From IMG/VR virus record IMGVR_UViG_3300025840_000124, positions 1 through 33,874 of that record: a stretch of 33,874 nt of DNA; one strand, 5' to 3'. Every line of letters begins with the position of its first letter. The first letter of the stretch is position 1. A model generated the notes under the pieces. The model was not told the DNA's origin, did not search any database, and saw only the letters and a program-made list of their open reading frames with translations. The position numbers and the translations under genes were made by a program. Origin of the DNA: a virus. This document shows, piece after piece, positions 14,113 to 23,255 of the stretch.

Positions 14113-14129
14113 TTTAGTTTTCCCCTAAA

Positions 14130-15251
14130 TTATTTTACAAAGTTTGTTATAGCTTGAGTGTATCTAGCCATAGACTCGGAAACTGCTTCTTCAGCAACCT
14201 CACCATCGCCTAATAGACTATCAACTTCGTCAACTGATTCTTCAGAATCTTGTTTGAAGTATGATTCTTTAACAGTTTTCACTTTCATTTCGAAAGATTC
14301 TTTGTTATCGAATTCGATATCTTCTACTAAAGATGCTAATTTCTCAGCTTCTGTTTCTGCAAGCCCTGAAGATTGTTCTCTTACTACTTCTTTCTTTTCA
14401 AATTCTTGAACAGCTGTGTGTAGTTTGATATTATCTTCTGTGGTTTTGTTTAAAGTTTCTTCAAGTTCAGTGACTTGTTCGTTGAGTTCATCAACTAAGT
14501 CAACTTTACCTTCAGGTACTTCGATATAGTGTTCTTTAAACACTGACTGTAAAGAAGTCATAAAGTCTTCAGCAATTTCGGTTCTTAAACCGTTTTGTAC
14601 TGCAACTTCATTTTCTTTCATCCAATTTTCAACTACGTAGTTTAAATATGAATCTACTTTTTCTACTAATTGATTTTGAACGTCAGATACTTCTTCTTCT
14701 AGATTTTGTGCATATTCACTCTCTAATCTATCGATTTCTTGTGATAACTTAGATGTTAACACAGCTTCGAAAATAGCTTGAGCTTTACCACGGAATCCTT
14801 CTGAAAGAGTAGCCTCTTCTTTAATGATGTTTTCTAAATCTTCATCAAAATCTATAGCTTCAACCTTAGCTTTTGCTTTAGGATCAGCAGCTTTCTTAAC
14901 ACCTTTTATAGCGTCGTCAGCTGATTTGACAGATTCTTCTTCATCATCACCGAGAACCATCTTTGAGAACATGGCCTGAGCCTGTTCTTTTCTAGCAGCT
15001 TTCAGCATATCTACTGCAGCTTGAATTACGCCAGCTTTCGTTTTTGGAATATTAACACTTTCCTTTTTAGGCTCGTGCTCTTCTTCCTCGTCCTCATGCT
15101 TGCCTTCTTCAAGAGTTTCTTCTTCAGTAGTTTCAACTTCCTCGTCTAAAATTTCTTCTTCAACGAGCTCTTCTGAAACTTCTTCTGTTTCCACTACCTG
15201 CTCTTCAGATATGTCTTCTGCTACTTCGTTTTTAATAGCGTCGTCTGACAT
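14130..15251 (-). CDS. 22: Prohead core scaffold protein gp22
   Basis: Main internal scaffold around which the gp23 shell assembles, later degraded by gp21. The 373-aa protein is highly acidic: residues 1-65 are mostly Glu/Asp/Val. A TKAGVIQAAVDMLKAARKEQ helix near residue 75 and long coiled-coil-like helices follow. This composition and the position between gp21 and gp23 are diagnostic. I take the start at 15251 because AGGAG lies 7 nt upstream; the in-frame ATG at 15257 would be only 1 nt from it. Confidence 0.92.
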   Translation of the reverse strand: MSDDAIKNEVAEDISEEQVVETEEVSEELVEEEILDEEVETTEEETLEEGKHEDEEEEHEPKKESVNIPKTKAGVIQAAVDMLKAARKEQAQAMFSKMVLGDDEEESVKSADDAIKGVKKAADPKAKAKVEAIDFDEDLENIIKEEATLSEGFRGKAQAIFEAVLTSKLSQEIDRLESEYAQNLEEEVSDVQNQLVEKVDSYLNYVVENWMKENEVAVQNGLRTEIAEDFMTSLQSVFKEHYIEVPEGKVDLVDELNEQVTELEETLNKTTEDNIKLHTAVQEFEKKEVVREQSSGLAETEAEKLASLVEDIEFDNKESFEMKVKTVKESYFKQDSEESVDEVDSLLGDGEVAEEAVSESMARYTQAITNFVK

Positions 15252-15261
15252 AATCATTCTC

Positions 15262-15921
15262 CTATGATTTTAGATTTAACTTAGAGAGGAAATTCTTAAA
15301 AGCTCGTATCTCAGCTTCCGGCAATCCAGTAGCTGGAGTGCTTTTAATTTCAGTCTCAATTTCTTCAATATCTCGTTGACGAATAAGTCCATTATCCCAT
15401 ACCCATTCAACTCCTTCCATAACACCATTTACAAATGCAGACGGTGCGGATGGATCTTGAACAATATCTACTGTTGATAACATAAAGTCATCTCCAACAT
15501 ATTGGACTCCATTCTTCTGTACAAGACTTCCCATACCACGACTTGATACACCAAGCTTAACACCACCTTCGAGCAAACCTTCAACGATTTGTCCCATAGG
15601 GGTCTTAAGAATTGATGCTTTTCCTATAACATCATTTCCCTGCCAATGCAGATCAGTGATCTTATGTGAAACTTTATCAAGATTAACTGTTGGTCCTTCT
15701 GGATGATTTAACTCTCCAACAGCTCTTCCTGTTTTAACTTGTTCAGTCACATATTTGTCAACGGCTTTCTCCATGACTCTTTTTTCGTATATGCGACCAT
15801 TTCTGTTCTTTTGATTTGATTGCATGAATACACCTTCGATAAAATAGTTCTTTGAACCATCTTTCTTGGCTTCACAAATCATTTCTAAATTGTTTTCTAC
15901 GTATTCAGTAATTAACTTCAT
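15262..15921 (-). CDS. 21: Prohead core protease gp21
   Basis: A serine protease that cleaves the scaffold and the capsid N-terminus during head maturation. The 219-aa protein (T4 212 aa) shows the family's catalytic neighbourhoods: His73 in GELNHPEGP and Ser126/127 in LGVSSRGMGSL. The YFIEGVFMQSNQKNRNGRIY segment before them is typical of gp21 proteins. It lies 1 nt from the stop of the 74-aa gene upstream and 10 nt before gp22, in the T4 order. Confidence 0.95.
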   Translation of the reverse strand: MKLITEYVENNLEMICEAKKDGSKNYFIEGVFMQSNQKNRNGRIYEKRVMEKAVDKYVTEQVKTGRAVGELNHPEGPTVNLDKVSHKITDLHWQGNDVIGKASILKTPMGQIVEGLLEGGVKLGVSSRGMGSLVQKNGVQYVGDDFMLSTVDIVQDPSAPSAFVNGVMEGVEWVWDNGLIRQRDIEEIETEIKSTPATGLPEAEIRAFKNFLSKLNLKS

Positions 15922-15922
15922 A

Positions 15923-16147
15923 TTAGATACCTAATAGTTTAATCATATCATCTGCTGCTTTTTGAGCTTCTTGTTCGTTTTTGTAGTTATTATCGAGTAG
16001 TTCGTCATCTACATAAACGCCAAATTTGCTACCCTTTTTAGTTAAAGTAACTTCAACGCCATTACGCTTTCCGGCTTTAAAAGATTTAATCTTTTTCTCT
16101 CCACCAGCAAGTTTTACTTTTTCTCTTAATTCAACAAATGATATCAT
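15923..16147 (-). CDS. Small basic protein in the gp68 position (prohead core candidate)
   Basis: A 74-aa, Lys-rich protein with a compact alpha-beta pattern: an N-terminal FVELREKVKLAGG helix, strands around VEVTLTKKGSKFGVYVDDEL and a C-terminal EAQKAADDMIKLLG helix. It occupies the place of T4 gene 68 (minor core protein) between gp67-like and gp21 genes. I see no clear similarity to T4 gp68, so the assignment is by position. Its start lies 3 nt from the upstream gene's stop. Confidence 0.72.
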   Translation of the reverse strand: MISFVELREKVKLAGGEKKIKSFKAGKRNGVEVTLTKKGSKFGVYVDDELLDNNYKNEQEAQKAADDMIKLLGI

Positions 16148-16150
16148 TTA

Positions 16151-16318
16151 TTACTCTTCTTCAGCTTGTTGTTTACGCTGAACTAATCCAGATGCTATTT
16201 CTATTTTTTTAGCATCCAATGCGGCTGTCATTTTATCAGCCATAATTCCTTCGAATTCTTTATTGGCTTTTACATTATCGCCATCTTTTAAATTTTGAAT
16301 CAAATCATTTACTGCCAT
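16151..16318 (-). CDS. 55-aa prohead core protein candidate in the gp67 position
   Basis: A short gene of 55 codons beginning MAVNDLIQNLKDGDNVKANK, with a FEGIMADKMTAALDAKKIEI segment and an acidic, Gln-rich end. That ALDAKK-type helix is what I recall from small core or scaffold proteins of marine myoviruses. It lies between the portal and gp68-like genes, where T4 carries gene 67. A GAGGA Shine-Dalgarno and an exact late promoter lie directly upstream. Like T4 gp67 it could be a gp21 substrate; this is inference from position. Confidence 0.78.
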   Translation of the reverse strand: MAVNDLIQNLKDGDNVKANKEFEGIMADKMTAALDAKKIEIASGLVQRKQQAEEE

Positions 16319-16337
16319 ATTGTTTTCCTCTATTATA

Positions 16338-16345
16338 TATTTATA
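16338..16345 (-). promoter_or_regulatory. T4-type late promoter (TATAAATA) for the 55-aa core gene
   Basis: An exact late box in the 43-nt gap after gp20, with a leader of about 19 nt that includes GAGGA. It would drive the core proteins, protease, scaffold and capsid genes as a unit. Confidence 0.72.
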
Positions 16346-16361
16346 AGTTTTTAACTTTCAA

Positions 16362-17861
16362 TTAATCAAATCTTGGATCATCTGGATCTGGCATATCGTT
16401 TTCACCAGATTTATTCTCATCCTCAATTTGCTTTTGTATCTCTTCGATTTCTTCTTCAGAGAATCTAAGAACATTTTTTCGTACCCATTCGTTGGATATG
16501 AATCTTCCAATATGCTCATCTAACGATGATAACATATCAAATCTTTCTCTTATCATTTCAGATTGTTTTAACTCTGAGAAATAGTTATCTTCAATAAAAT
16601 CAAAGGTAATTGTTTCTTTCCAGGTTTTCCAATCATCTTTAGTAATAATACCCTTTAATAAGAGTTGTGTTTTAAGTAATTGCATGAATAGATCAGAGAA
16701 TCTCTTTCTTAATCTATCAATAAACTTCTTAAACTTAACTTCGTCTCTTGTAATCTCAGTTGTTCTACCTAAACTATACTGAGCTTCTTGTTCTAATCTA
16801 TTAACTGGTACATTTAAACTCTTATAGAGTTTCTTTTGGAAGTATAAAATATCATCAATCTGACCTAGGTTTTCACCACCAGGTAGTGTTGATATCTCTG
16901 TTCCTCTTCCGCCTTCTCTTCTTGGTAGGAAGAAATCTTCCAACATTGACATATGCTTACGATCATCTTTGATATCGCCTGTTTTAGCATCATATACCAA
17001 TTTGTTTCGATATTGGTTCATAATACCTCTTAGATATTCTTCTGCCTTACCTTTTGGTAAGTTACCAACATCAATATAAAAAATTCTTCGTTCTGGAGCT
17101 CTTGATATACGATATATCACCAATGAGTCTTCCATCATTCTTAACTGATTTACAGGCTTTAATGCCTTATGTAAATATGATAAGATTCTTTTTCTACCTG
17201 GATCCATTTGTCCAGATGTACAATAAGCAATTGAGTCAGGATATATTTTTAATCCCTGATTGGCCGCATTCATTGTTTTATCTTGATATAAGAAGTATTC
17301 ATCTACTTTCTTAATCAATTTTGCTCCAGTCTTAGGATCAGTTTCTTCTTCTATTTCTTTGATCTTTCTTAACTTTGTAGGATCAATATATCTTAATTCT
17401 TTTATTCCTTGTTTAGGATTTTCATTGTTAATAATAATATGATATGGTAATCTTCCATCAACATACCATTTTCTAAAAATATCATGCGCGTATGAATTGA
17501 AATTTAAGAGTTTTAATATCTCATCAAATTCATTTCTTACAGCTTCTTTAATTTTATCCGATATTTCCAGTTCGTCTAATATTAAATTAACAGGTGCTTC
17601 ATCATGATCACCAACAATTGCTTCATTAACAATATCTTCGATTGCAGCATCGCATTCAGGCTGTGAAGATACATCTCTATATTTTAATATTAAATCAACA
17701 TCGGTTTTAGCTTTATCGCCGTCCATGTCGATATATGCACCAAAGTGACCACCAGCTTGTATAACGCCAGCACCGTCATCTGCATCTGTGCGTGGAACGA
17801 ACGAAGGCCTTACAGGCTCTTTGCTTTTCCTATTGATTTCGAATCCAAAAAATTCTGCCAT
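16362..17861 (-). CDS. 20: Portal vertex protein gp20
   Basis: Forms the dodecameric ring at the unique head vertex through which DNA is packaged and to which the tail attaches. The 499-aa protein (T4 524 aa) has family landmarks: an early ECDAAIEDIVNEAIVGD segment, a FRKWYVDGRLPYHIII segment, IYRISRAPERRIFYIDVGNL in the middle and a DFFLPRREGGRGTEISTLPGG loop region. A GAGGT Shine-Dalgarno lies 6 nt before the ATG. The leader contains a GNRA-loop hairpin downstream of a late promoter. Confidence 0.96.
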   Translation of the reverse strand: MAEFFGFEINRKSKEPVRPSFVPRTDADDGAGVIQAGGHFGAYIDMDGDKAKTDVDLILKYRDVSSQPECDAAIEDIVNEAIVGDHDEAPVNLILDELEISDKIKEAVRNEFDEILKLLNFNSYAHDIFRKWYVDGRLPYHIIINNENPKQGIKELRYIDPTKLRKIKEIEEETDPKTGAKLIKKVDEYFLYQDKTMNAANQGLKIYPDSIAYCTSGQMDPGRKRILSYLHKALKPVNQLRMMEDSLVIYRISRAPERRIFYIDVGNLPKGKAEEYLRGIMNQYRNKLVYDAKTGDIKDDRKHMSMLEDFFLPRREGGRGTEISTLPGGENLGQIDDILYFQKKLYKSLNVPVNRLEQEAQYSLGRTTEITRDEVKFKKFIDRLRKRFSDLFMQLLKTQLLLKGIITKDDWKTWKETITFDFIEDNYFSELKQSEMIRERFDMLSSLDEHIGRFISNEWVRKNVLRFSEEEIEEIQKQIEDENKSGENDMPDPDDPRFD

Positions 17862-17879
17862 AATTTACCTCATATTATT

Positions 17880-17897
17880 GGGGGAGTTTCCTCCCCC
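17880..17897 (-). other. GC-rich GAAA-tetraloop hairpin in the gp20 leader
   Basis: On the minus strand GGGGGAG pairs with CTCCCCC around a GAAA loop, forming a 7-bp stem. It lies between the late box and the gp20 Shine-Dalgarno. No U-run follows, so it does not look like a terminator. It could protect the 5' end of the gp20 transcript or mark a processing point after gp19. Confidence 0.7.
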
Positions 17898-17906
17898 GCC
17901 AATATT

Positions 17907-17914
17907 TATTTATA
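17907..17914 (-). promoter_or_regulatory. T4-type late promoter (TATAAATA) for gp20
   Basis: An exact late box 2 nt after the gp19 stop, facing gp20 with a leader of about 40 nt that contains the GAAA hairpin. Confidence 0.7.
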
Positions 17915-17916
17915 CC

Positions 17917-18444
17917 TTAAGAAGTTGTGTTAGATTCCCAGTACTGGACTTGGAATTCAACAGTAAATTCTTCAATTGTGTTTTCTGAGTCATAACTGAC
18001 TTCAATCTCTGAGATATTTGTAGGGAATAATCCTCTAAAATCATATCTCTTTGTCACTTCACCAGCTTTATTCAATTGTTCTACAATTGCGTCTGCTTGG
18101 TAGTCACTTGGATTTGAAAGTCCGGTATTTTCGTTATGACTATTAATGCCGTTCATCCAACGCTCCATTGCATTTCGAACTTCGAAACCAACATCGTTAA
18201 TAACAGTGATTGTCCAAGGATCAAATGTTCTATCACCAGCTATTTGTAATTGTCTACCTCTGAAAAGTACAGGGATAGGTGCAATTACTGATGAAGGCAT
18301 TTGAGCTGTTTTACACATGAATGATGTCAATTCAACATCACCTTGTGCGTAACTTGGATAATTCATAGTTACTTTGAATAGGTTGGATCTTGCGCCACCG
18401 CCTACTAGTTTAGATTTAAAATCATCTACTCCTAAAATTGCCAT
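17917..18444 (-). CDS. 19: Tail tube protein gp19
   Basis: Subunit of the inner tail tube on which the sheath polymerises. The 175-aa protein (T4 163 aa) starts MAILGVDDFKSKLVGGGARSN, followed by the KVTMNYPSYAQGDVELTSFM segment, a FDPWTITVINDVGFEVRNAM segment and a GLFPTNISEIEVSYDSENT ending, all typical of gp19. It lies 12 nt after gp18, as in T4. A shorter relative is encoded at 12238-12708. Confidence 0.95.
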   Translation of the reverse strand: MAILGVDDFKSKLVGGGARSNLFKVTMNYPSYAQGDVELTSFMCKTAQMPSSVIAPIPVLFRGRQLQIAGDRTFDPWTITVINDVGFEVRNAMERWMNGINSHNENTGLSNPSDYQADAIVEQLNKAGEVTKRYDFRGLFPTNISEIEVSYDSENTIEEFTVEFQVQYWESNTTS

Positions 18445-18456
18445 GTCTTAATCCTC

Positions 18457-20142
18457 CTATTGTCCAGCGATCTCGGAGAATTCAACTCCGGTTCTGGTTG
18501 CTATGAAGTTCAATGTAATGAAGTTAATAGATCTTGCTGGTTTGATATACATATCAGCTACAAATCTATTTGCATCAATTACTTGACCTGTGTTATTTGT
18601 TTCGTCACAAACTACTAAGAAGTCAGTTATACCTCTTCTACCTTTGACATCCCTTAGGAATGGCTCGATAAGATTTCTAAACTGAGCTCTTGTAAATTCG
18701 TCGTTAAATTCAAATAGTTGTGCCTTAGCGGCTGTACTAATTGCTTTTTCTAATACGATGAATAATCTACGAACATTAATTCTATCGAATGCAGAAGGTC
18801 TACTTAATAAAGTTTTGTCACCAAATAATATTGTACCTTGTCCAGGTAATGATACTAATGGATTAACTCTTGCTTTATAAAGAGTATCTCTGTCTGCTTT
18901 CTTAGGGTTAAATGCTAATTTTGTTACGCCTAGAAGTTGTCCTCTGTTAACACCAGCTGGTGAGAACCATGCATCAGCAACATTGTCTGTATTTGCACAT
19001 AGTCCTGCATGATGTCCAGCAGCTCCAATCCATCTGTATACATCGTTATATTTGTCATATACATAAAGAGCTGTTGAGTCACATGCTGCATAAGAGCTTG
19101 ATGTTAATCCATCAGCAAATGCTTTCACATCTGCAGCTGGGCTTGAACTTCCAACGGTATCTTCTATTGGAGGTGATACAAAGGCCATACAATCTTTTCT
19201 TGCATTCACAATTGAAATTAAATCTTCTGCCATTGTATCAGCGCCATTAGCATCTGGTACTCCGAAAAGAAGATTAACATCTACTGTTTCTGCATCTTCG
19301 AATAGATCGTAACCTAATTGTAATTCACCTGTTGTAGGAGCGTTATCATCTGAACCACCAGAAAGTGAATCAGAAATAACAGCACTTACAGTTGTAAAGG
19401 CGTTTTGAGCAGCTATTGTATTACCAGCTTCTGTTAAAGTAGATTCATGGCCAATCCACCAAATATACTCAGAGTTATTGTTAATAACATCTTTATAATA
19501 ATTTGATGTACCATCATCTTTCTTTGCATCAGAACCTTGTGATACATATGCAAATGTTTCTAATACTGTGTTAACAGTACCTGATATAGCACCATCTTCA
19601 TCAACTACTACAATGTGTAGTTCGTCGTCAGATGATGATTTACCTAAATCACTTGCATAATTTGATGTACCAGGAGCAGAATCAAAGTTACCAGCATATG
19701 CCCAGGTAGAGAAACCTCCGCCGGGTGTACATACTTCAACTTTTAAACTGTTACCTAATTCACCAGGATATTTAGCAGCCCAAGGTCCTTTACTGGACTG
19801 TGAACCGTTAGCATAATTATTTTCGTAGTCTTCATCGTTTTTGATGAGTTGTCCTGAACCATCAACGGTCGCGTTATCGTGACCACTGGCTGCACGGACT
19901 ACTTTCAGTGCGTTTCCATACTTTAAGAATGACGCAGCTACGAGAAAGTATTTTGCGGTATTGTTGTCTGGTGTTCCAAATTTCTCAGCAAGTTCTGATT
20001 CAGAACCTACTGTTACTATTTCTTCGACCGGACCCCAATTAAAAGAACCAACAAATCCACCTATTGAAGTTGAAACTGCTGGTACTACTCCGGTAGCATC
20101 GATCTCTTTGATCTCTACGCCGGGTGATACTTGAAATGCCAT
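18457..20142 (-). CDS. 18: Tail sheath protein gp18
   Basis: Contractile sheath subunit. The 561-aa protein (T4 659 aa, with protruding domains often reduced in marine phages) starts MAFQVSPGVEIKEIDATGVV and has the conserved GGFVGSFNWGPVEEIVTV N-terminal block. The conserved C-terminal core includes LPGQGTILFGDKTLL, a FDRINVRRLFIVLEKAI helix and RARSINF-like strands near the end. A late promoter lies about 65 nt upstream, and GAGGAT precedes the ATG. Confidence 0.96.
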   Translation of the reverse strand: MAFQVSPGVEIKEIDATGVVPAVSTSIGGFVGSFNWGPVEEIVTVGSESELAEKFGTPDNNTAKYFLVAASFLKYGNALKVVRAASGHDNATVDGSGQLIKNDEDYENNYANGSQSSKGPWAAKYPGELGNSLKVEVCTPGGGFSTWAYAGNFDSAPGTSNYASDLGKSSSDDELHIVVVDEDGAISGTVNTVLETFAYVSQGSDAKKDDGTSNYYKDVINNNSEYIWWIGHESTLTEAGNTIAAQNAFTTVSAVISDSLSGGSDDNAPTTGELQLGYDLFEDAETVDVNLLFGVPDANGADTMAEDLISIVNARKDCMAFVSPPIEDTVGSSSPAADVKAFADGLTSSSYAACDSTALYVYDKYNDVYRWIGAAGHHAGLCANTDNVADAWFSPAGVNRGQLLGVTKLAFNPKKADRDTLYKARVNPLVSLPGQGTILFGDKTLLSRPSAFDRINVRRLFIVLEKAISTAAKAQLFEFNDEFTRAQFRNLIEPFLRDVKGRRGITDFLVVCDETNNTGQVIDANRFVADMYIKPARSINFITLNFIATRTGVEFSEIAGQ

Positions 20143-20206
20143 CGCTTTATCCTCTATTTATTGAGTTAGTTAATAAGTTACACATAATACGAATAATCAA
20201 CACTAT

Positions 20207-20214
20207 TATTTATA
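20207..20214 (-). promoter_or_regulatory. T4-type late promoter (TATAAATA) for gp18
   Basis: An exact box in the 90-nt gap between the ATP-grasp gene and gp18. The local sequence TATTTATAAATA is self-complementary, so a TATAAATA also reads on the plus strand at 20211-20218. The minus-strand box faces gp18 with a long leader of about 60 nt. Confidence 0.65.
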
Positions 20215-20232
20215 AATATACATGTTTCAACA

Positions 20233-21666
20233 TTAATGGTCTGAGTTATCATTTCTTAATGCAACATCACTTACAATAAATAATCTATCAGGATGTACTG
20301 AAACTCTAAATTGTGTCATTGTTTTTCTATTGACTAACATTTCAGAAGCTGTATCCTTCTCTGTTAGTCCTATTTCTATTGTATATTTACGATTATTAAA
20401 TGTTACTCCATGTTCTATTACGGGTCTTTTATCAAATGGTTCCATACCTCTAGTAGGTTCTGATATATCAACTATTTCACTTTTGAATGTATGACCATTC
20501 TTTTTCCAAGTAACTATATCGCCGTCAATATCAATTTTATCTACATGTAACATAGTTGCTGATGCTGAGTTACCAGTATCAAATTTAGCTCGTATTGGAT
20601 TTTCTTCCATACCATCTAATATAATACTTTCAATATAACCTACTTCATATCTCATAAATGGTCTACGTCTTCGTTCTTGGCCAAACCAATTTAATATAAT
20701 ATCTAATGTTTGTTTGTCTGTAATTTTCTTTGTATGAGTTCCATCTTCTATATTATATCCCATAAAATGTGATCGTATACCTGGTGAACCATTCACTTCT
20801 AATATATAAAAATCTTTACCAACCTTACAGTGATCAACACCGCAGTATGCAGCTCCAGTTGCTCTTGCAGCATTAATTACTAATTGTTTTTCTTTTTCTG
20901 ATAAAATATAAGGTAATGTTTCTGCACCTAAATGAACATTGTTTCTAAATTCGCTTTTATTTTGCTTAATTCTTTCTGCACTTGCAACAATTTTACCATC
21001 AACCAATAATGTTCTTATATCAGATTTTAAATCAAAGTATTCTTGTATTAATAAATCAGCATTAAACTTCCAAAGTGATTGAGCAACTGAGATTAAAGAT
21101 GCCATATCATTGACTTTTGAAACACCTACACCTTGTGTACCTTTAAGTGTTTTAATAATAACTGGAAATTTACCACCAATGTTTTTATGAGCCTGCTCAA
21201 TTGATTTAACATTATTAATAATTGATGTTCTTGGGACTGGAATATTATTTCTTTCAAGTGCAATAATATTTGACATTTTATTATCGCATAATAACATTGT
21301 TTCTAAATCATTTACAAGAAAGAATCCAATTGTTTGTAATGATGATACTAATGATTGGGCAGTCAGCGTTTTAATTGCTCCAGCTCTCACAAAGACTAAA
21401 GAATCTTTTACTTTAAGAGATACTTCTTTATCTTTACCATCAACATTATGAATTGTCACCTCTCCAATCTCAACATCCTTTGAAGCAATATAAGCTTCAT
21501 CAACGTCGATCATCGTACTCTTCATTCCATACTTAGATACAAGCTCTTGCATATGATCAGCAAAAGTACCTTCTTCGTCTCCAAGACCAAGTATTATGAC
21601 ATGAAGATCTTTCATTGGAATTTCTTTATGATTATCTTCTATTAAAAATTTTGTGAACCCTTCCAT
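20233..21666 (-). CDS. RimK-like ATP-grasp ligase fused to RimB-like retropepsin domain
   Basis: A 477-aa two-domain protein. Residues about 20-330 form a RimK-type ATP-grasp ligase: PVIIKTLKGTQGVGV at 168-182 (ATP lysines and glycine loop), QEYFDLKSDIRTLLV at 208-222 and the metal-binding EVNGSPG at 290-296. In bacteria RimK adds glutamates to ribosomal protein S6. Residues about 340-470 match RimB-type retropepsin proteins: AKFDTGNSAS with catalytic-type DTG at 363-365, RPVIEHGVTF, and a MLVNRKTM ending block. The gene sits between terminase and sheath genes. I keep the ATG at 21666: GAGGT lies just upstream and FTKFLIE resembles leader sequences of marine phage proteins. An ATG at 21615 is the alternative. 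Confidence 0.88.
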   Translation of the reverse strand: MEGFTKFLIEDNHKEIPMKDLHVIILGLGDEEGTFADHMQELVSKYGMKSTMIDVDEAYIASKDVEIGEVTIHNVDGKDKEVSLKVKDSLVFVRAGAIKTLTAQSLVSSLQTIGFFLVNDLETMLLCDNKMSNIIALERNNIPVPRTSIINNVKSIEQAHKNIGGKFPVIIKTLKGTQGVGVSKVNDMASLISVAQSLWKFNADLLIQEYFDLKSDIRTLLVDGKIVASAERIKQNKSEFRNNVHLGAETLPYILSEKEKQLVINAARATGAAYCGVDHCKVGKDFYILEVNGSPGIRSHFMGYNIEDGTHTKKITDKQTLDIILNWFGQERRRRPFMRYEVGYIESIILDGMEENPIRAKFDTGNSASATMLHVDKIDIDGDIVTWKKNGHTFKSEIVDISEPTRGMEPFDKRPVIEHGVTFNNRKYTIEIGLTEKDTASEMLVNRKTMTQFRVSVHPDRLFIVSDVALRNDNSDH

Positions 21667-23255
21667 TCTACCTCTAACCAGACGTTTCCTTCAGCGTCTT
21701 TTGTATATTTATTCTCTTGATAACTACCGCTTTCGACAAAGCCAAATGGTAACATATCATCTTGTATTGCCTTTAATCTTTCTTTATATAACATATCTTT
21801 CATATCAATATTCGTTAATGATTGAAAAATATCAGTTGTTGTAAACCAAGCAAATAATACTAGATTCATCATTAAATCATCATGATTTGGTGCAATTGCC
21901 ATAAAGGTATTTCCTCTACTAACAAATGTACTCATTTCAATTATTGTTTGTGAATCATGTATAATAAGCTTATTCTGTTCTATTAAGTCTTTAATACTTG
22001 AACATCCAATTCTTTTTACTCTTCGAGTCATTGTTGCACCAAGAGCATTTGCTTTAATACTTGACTCTACAAACATATTTTCATATTCTAAATCATAATA
22101 TAAACCATTACAAACAACAGCACCCTGATCATTACTTTCAATTACAACATATGCATCATTATAAGTTTTTGCATATTTGTATATTATATCTGGTAATAAC
22201 ATTGGAGATATATTATTATCTCTAAATGTTGCTACTTGTTCAAAAGGCTTTTCAGTTACATCAATAATAGTAAATGTACTATAGTCTTGATTACGTCCTT
22301 TCGAAACATCCACGGTCATTACATATTCATGGCCTTCTTTAGGTTGCTCATATATAAAGGTATTCTCTTTATAGAACTCAGGATCTCTACTTTGTTGTGC
22401 TAATAAATGATTAGCTCCAATAAGTGTATTTCCTCTACCATGAAATGTATTACCGAACTCTTGTTCAAATTGTAACTCAGAAGTATTATTTATTGTCTCT
22501 TGTTTCCACTTTTCATCTCTTCCTGGTACATCCCACCAATCGACTCTGAATGGTTTAAACTCATTTGTTCCTTGTACAGCACCTTCCCACAATTTATGAT
22601 ATACATTACCTATACCATTTGCAGTAGATGTAATTACAATCTGTGTATCTCTACCAGCAGATACTACAGGATATGTTGATGTATAAAACTGTGCATCATT
22701 TTCTACAAATGCAAACTCATCTAAAAACAATAAATTAATAGAAAGACCACGAATAGAACTACCACTTGTAGCCGATGCGATAATCTTACTATTATTACTA
22801 AATTCTATACTTCCTTTATTTAATGCCTTACAACCTGGCTGTAAAAAGAAAGGAAGATTTTCTAATGCAAGAGTAATCCTAGCCAACATTTCTCTTGCCA
22901 CTGCACCCTTATTTGCTAGTATTGCAATTGTTTTTTCTGGGTGAAAACATGCATACCATAAAAGATATACAACGGATGAAATTGATTTACCACTCTGTCT
23001 GCATGCTAATACAATACTAAATCTATTATCTTTAAAATGCTTAAACATTTCTTCTTGATATGGATAAAGATTAAATGGTACTAATCCTTCATCTAACGAG
23101 ATAATCTTTACATAATTACTTGCAAAGTATGCAGGATCTGACATACATTTTTGATATTCTTGGATTTCTTCTTTTGTAAAAGAAGTCTCTACGCCATCAC
23201 GCTTAACGTTAGGATTACCAAGATATCCATATTCATTATTCTTGATTCTCTGCAT
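21642..23255 (-). CDS. 17: Terminase large subunit gp17
   Basis: DNA-packaging motor ATPase and headful nuclease acting at the portal. The 537-aa protein (T4 610 aa) has Walker A CRQSGKS at residues 85-91 and Walker B LLFLDE at 175-180, with the TSTANGIGN coupling motif after them. A C-terminal RNase H-like nuclease has the acidic TVDVSKG, VIESNDQGA and late APNHDDLMMNL motifs. It overlaps gp16 by 20 nt and the ATP-grasp gene by 25 nt, so these are tightly coupled. Confidence 0.96.
   Translation of the reverse strand: MQRIKNNEYGYLGNPNVKRDGVETSFTKEEIQEYQKCMSDPAYFASNYVKIISLDEGLVPFNLYPYQEEMFKHFKDNRFSIVLACRQSGKSISSVVYLLWYACFHPEKTIAILANKGAVAREMLARITLALENLPFFLQPGCKALNKGSIEFSNNSKIIASATSGSSIRGLSINLLFLDEFAFVENDAQFYTSTYPVVSAGRDTQIVITSTANGIGNVYHKLWEGAVQGTNEFKPFRVDWWDVPGRDEKWKQETINNTSELQFEQEFGNTFHGRGNTLIGANHLLAQQSRDPEFYKENTFIYEQPKEGHEYVMTVDVSKGRNQDYSTFTIIDVTEKPFEQVATFRDNNISPMLLPDIIYKYAKTYNDAYVVIESNDQGAVVCNGLYYDLEYENMFVESSIKANALGATMTRRVKRIGCSSIKDLIEQNKLIIHDSQTIIEMSTFVSRGNTFMAIAPNHDDLMMNLVLFAWFTTTDIFQSLTNIDMKDMLYKERLKAIQDDMLPFGFVESGSYQENKYTKDAEGNVWLEVEWKGSQNF

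Noticed and set aside
20211-20218. Plus-strand TATAAATA at the gp18 upstream gap
   Set aside because: It is a by-product of the self-complementary TATTTATAAATA; no plus-strand gene follows.
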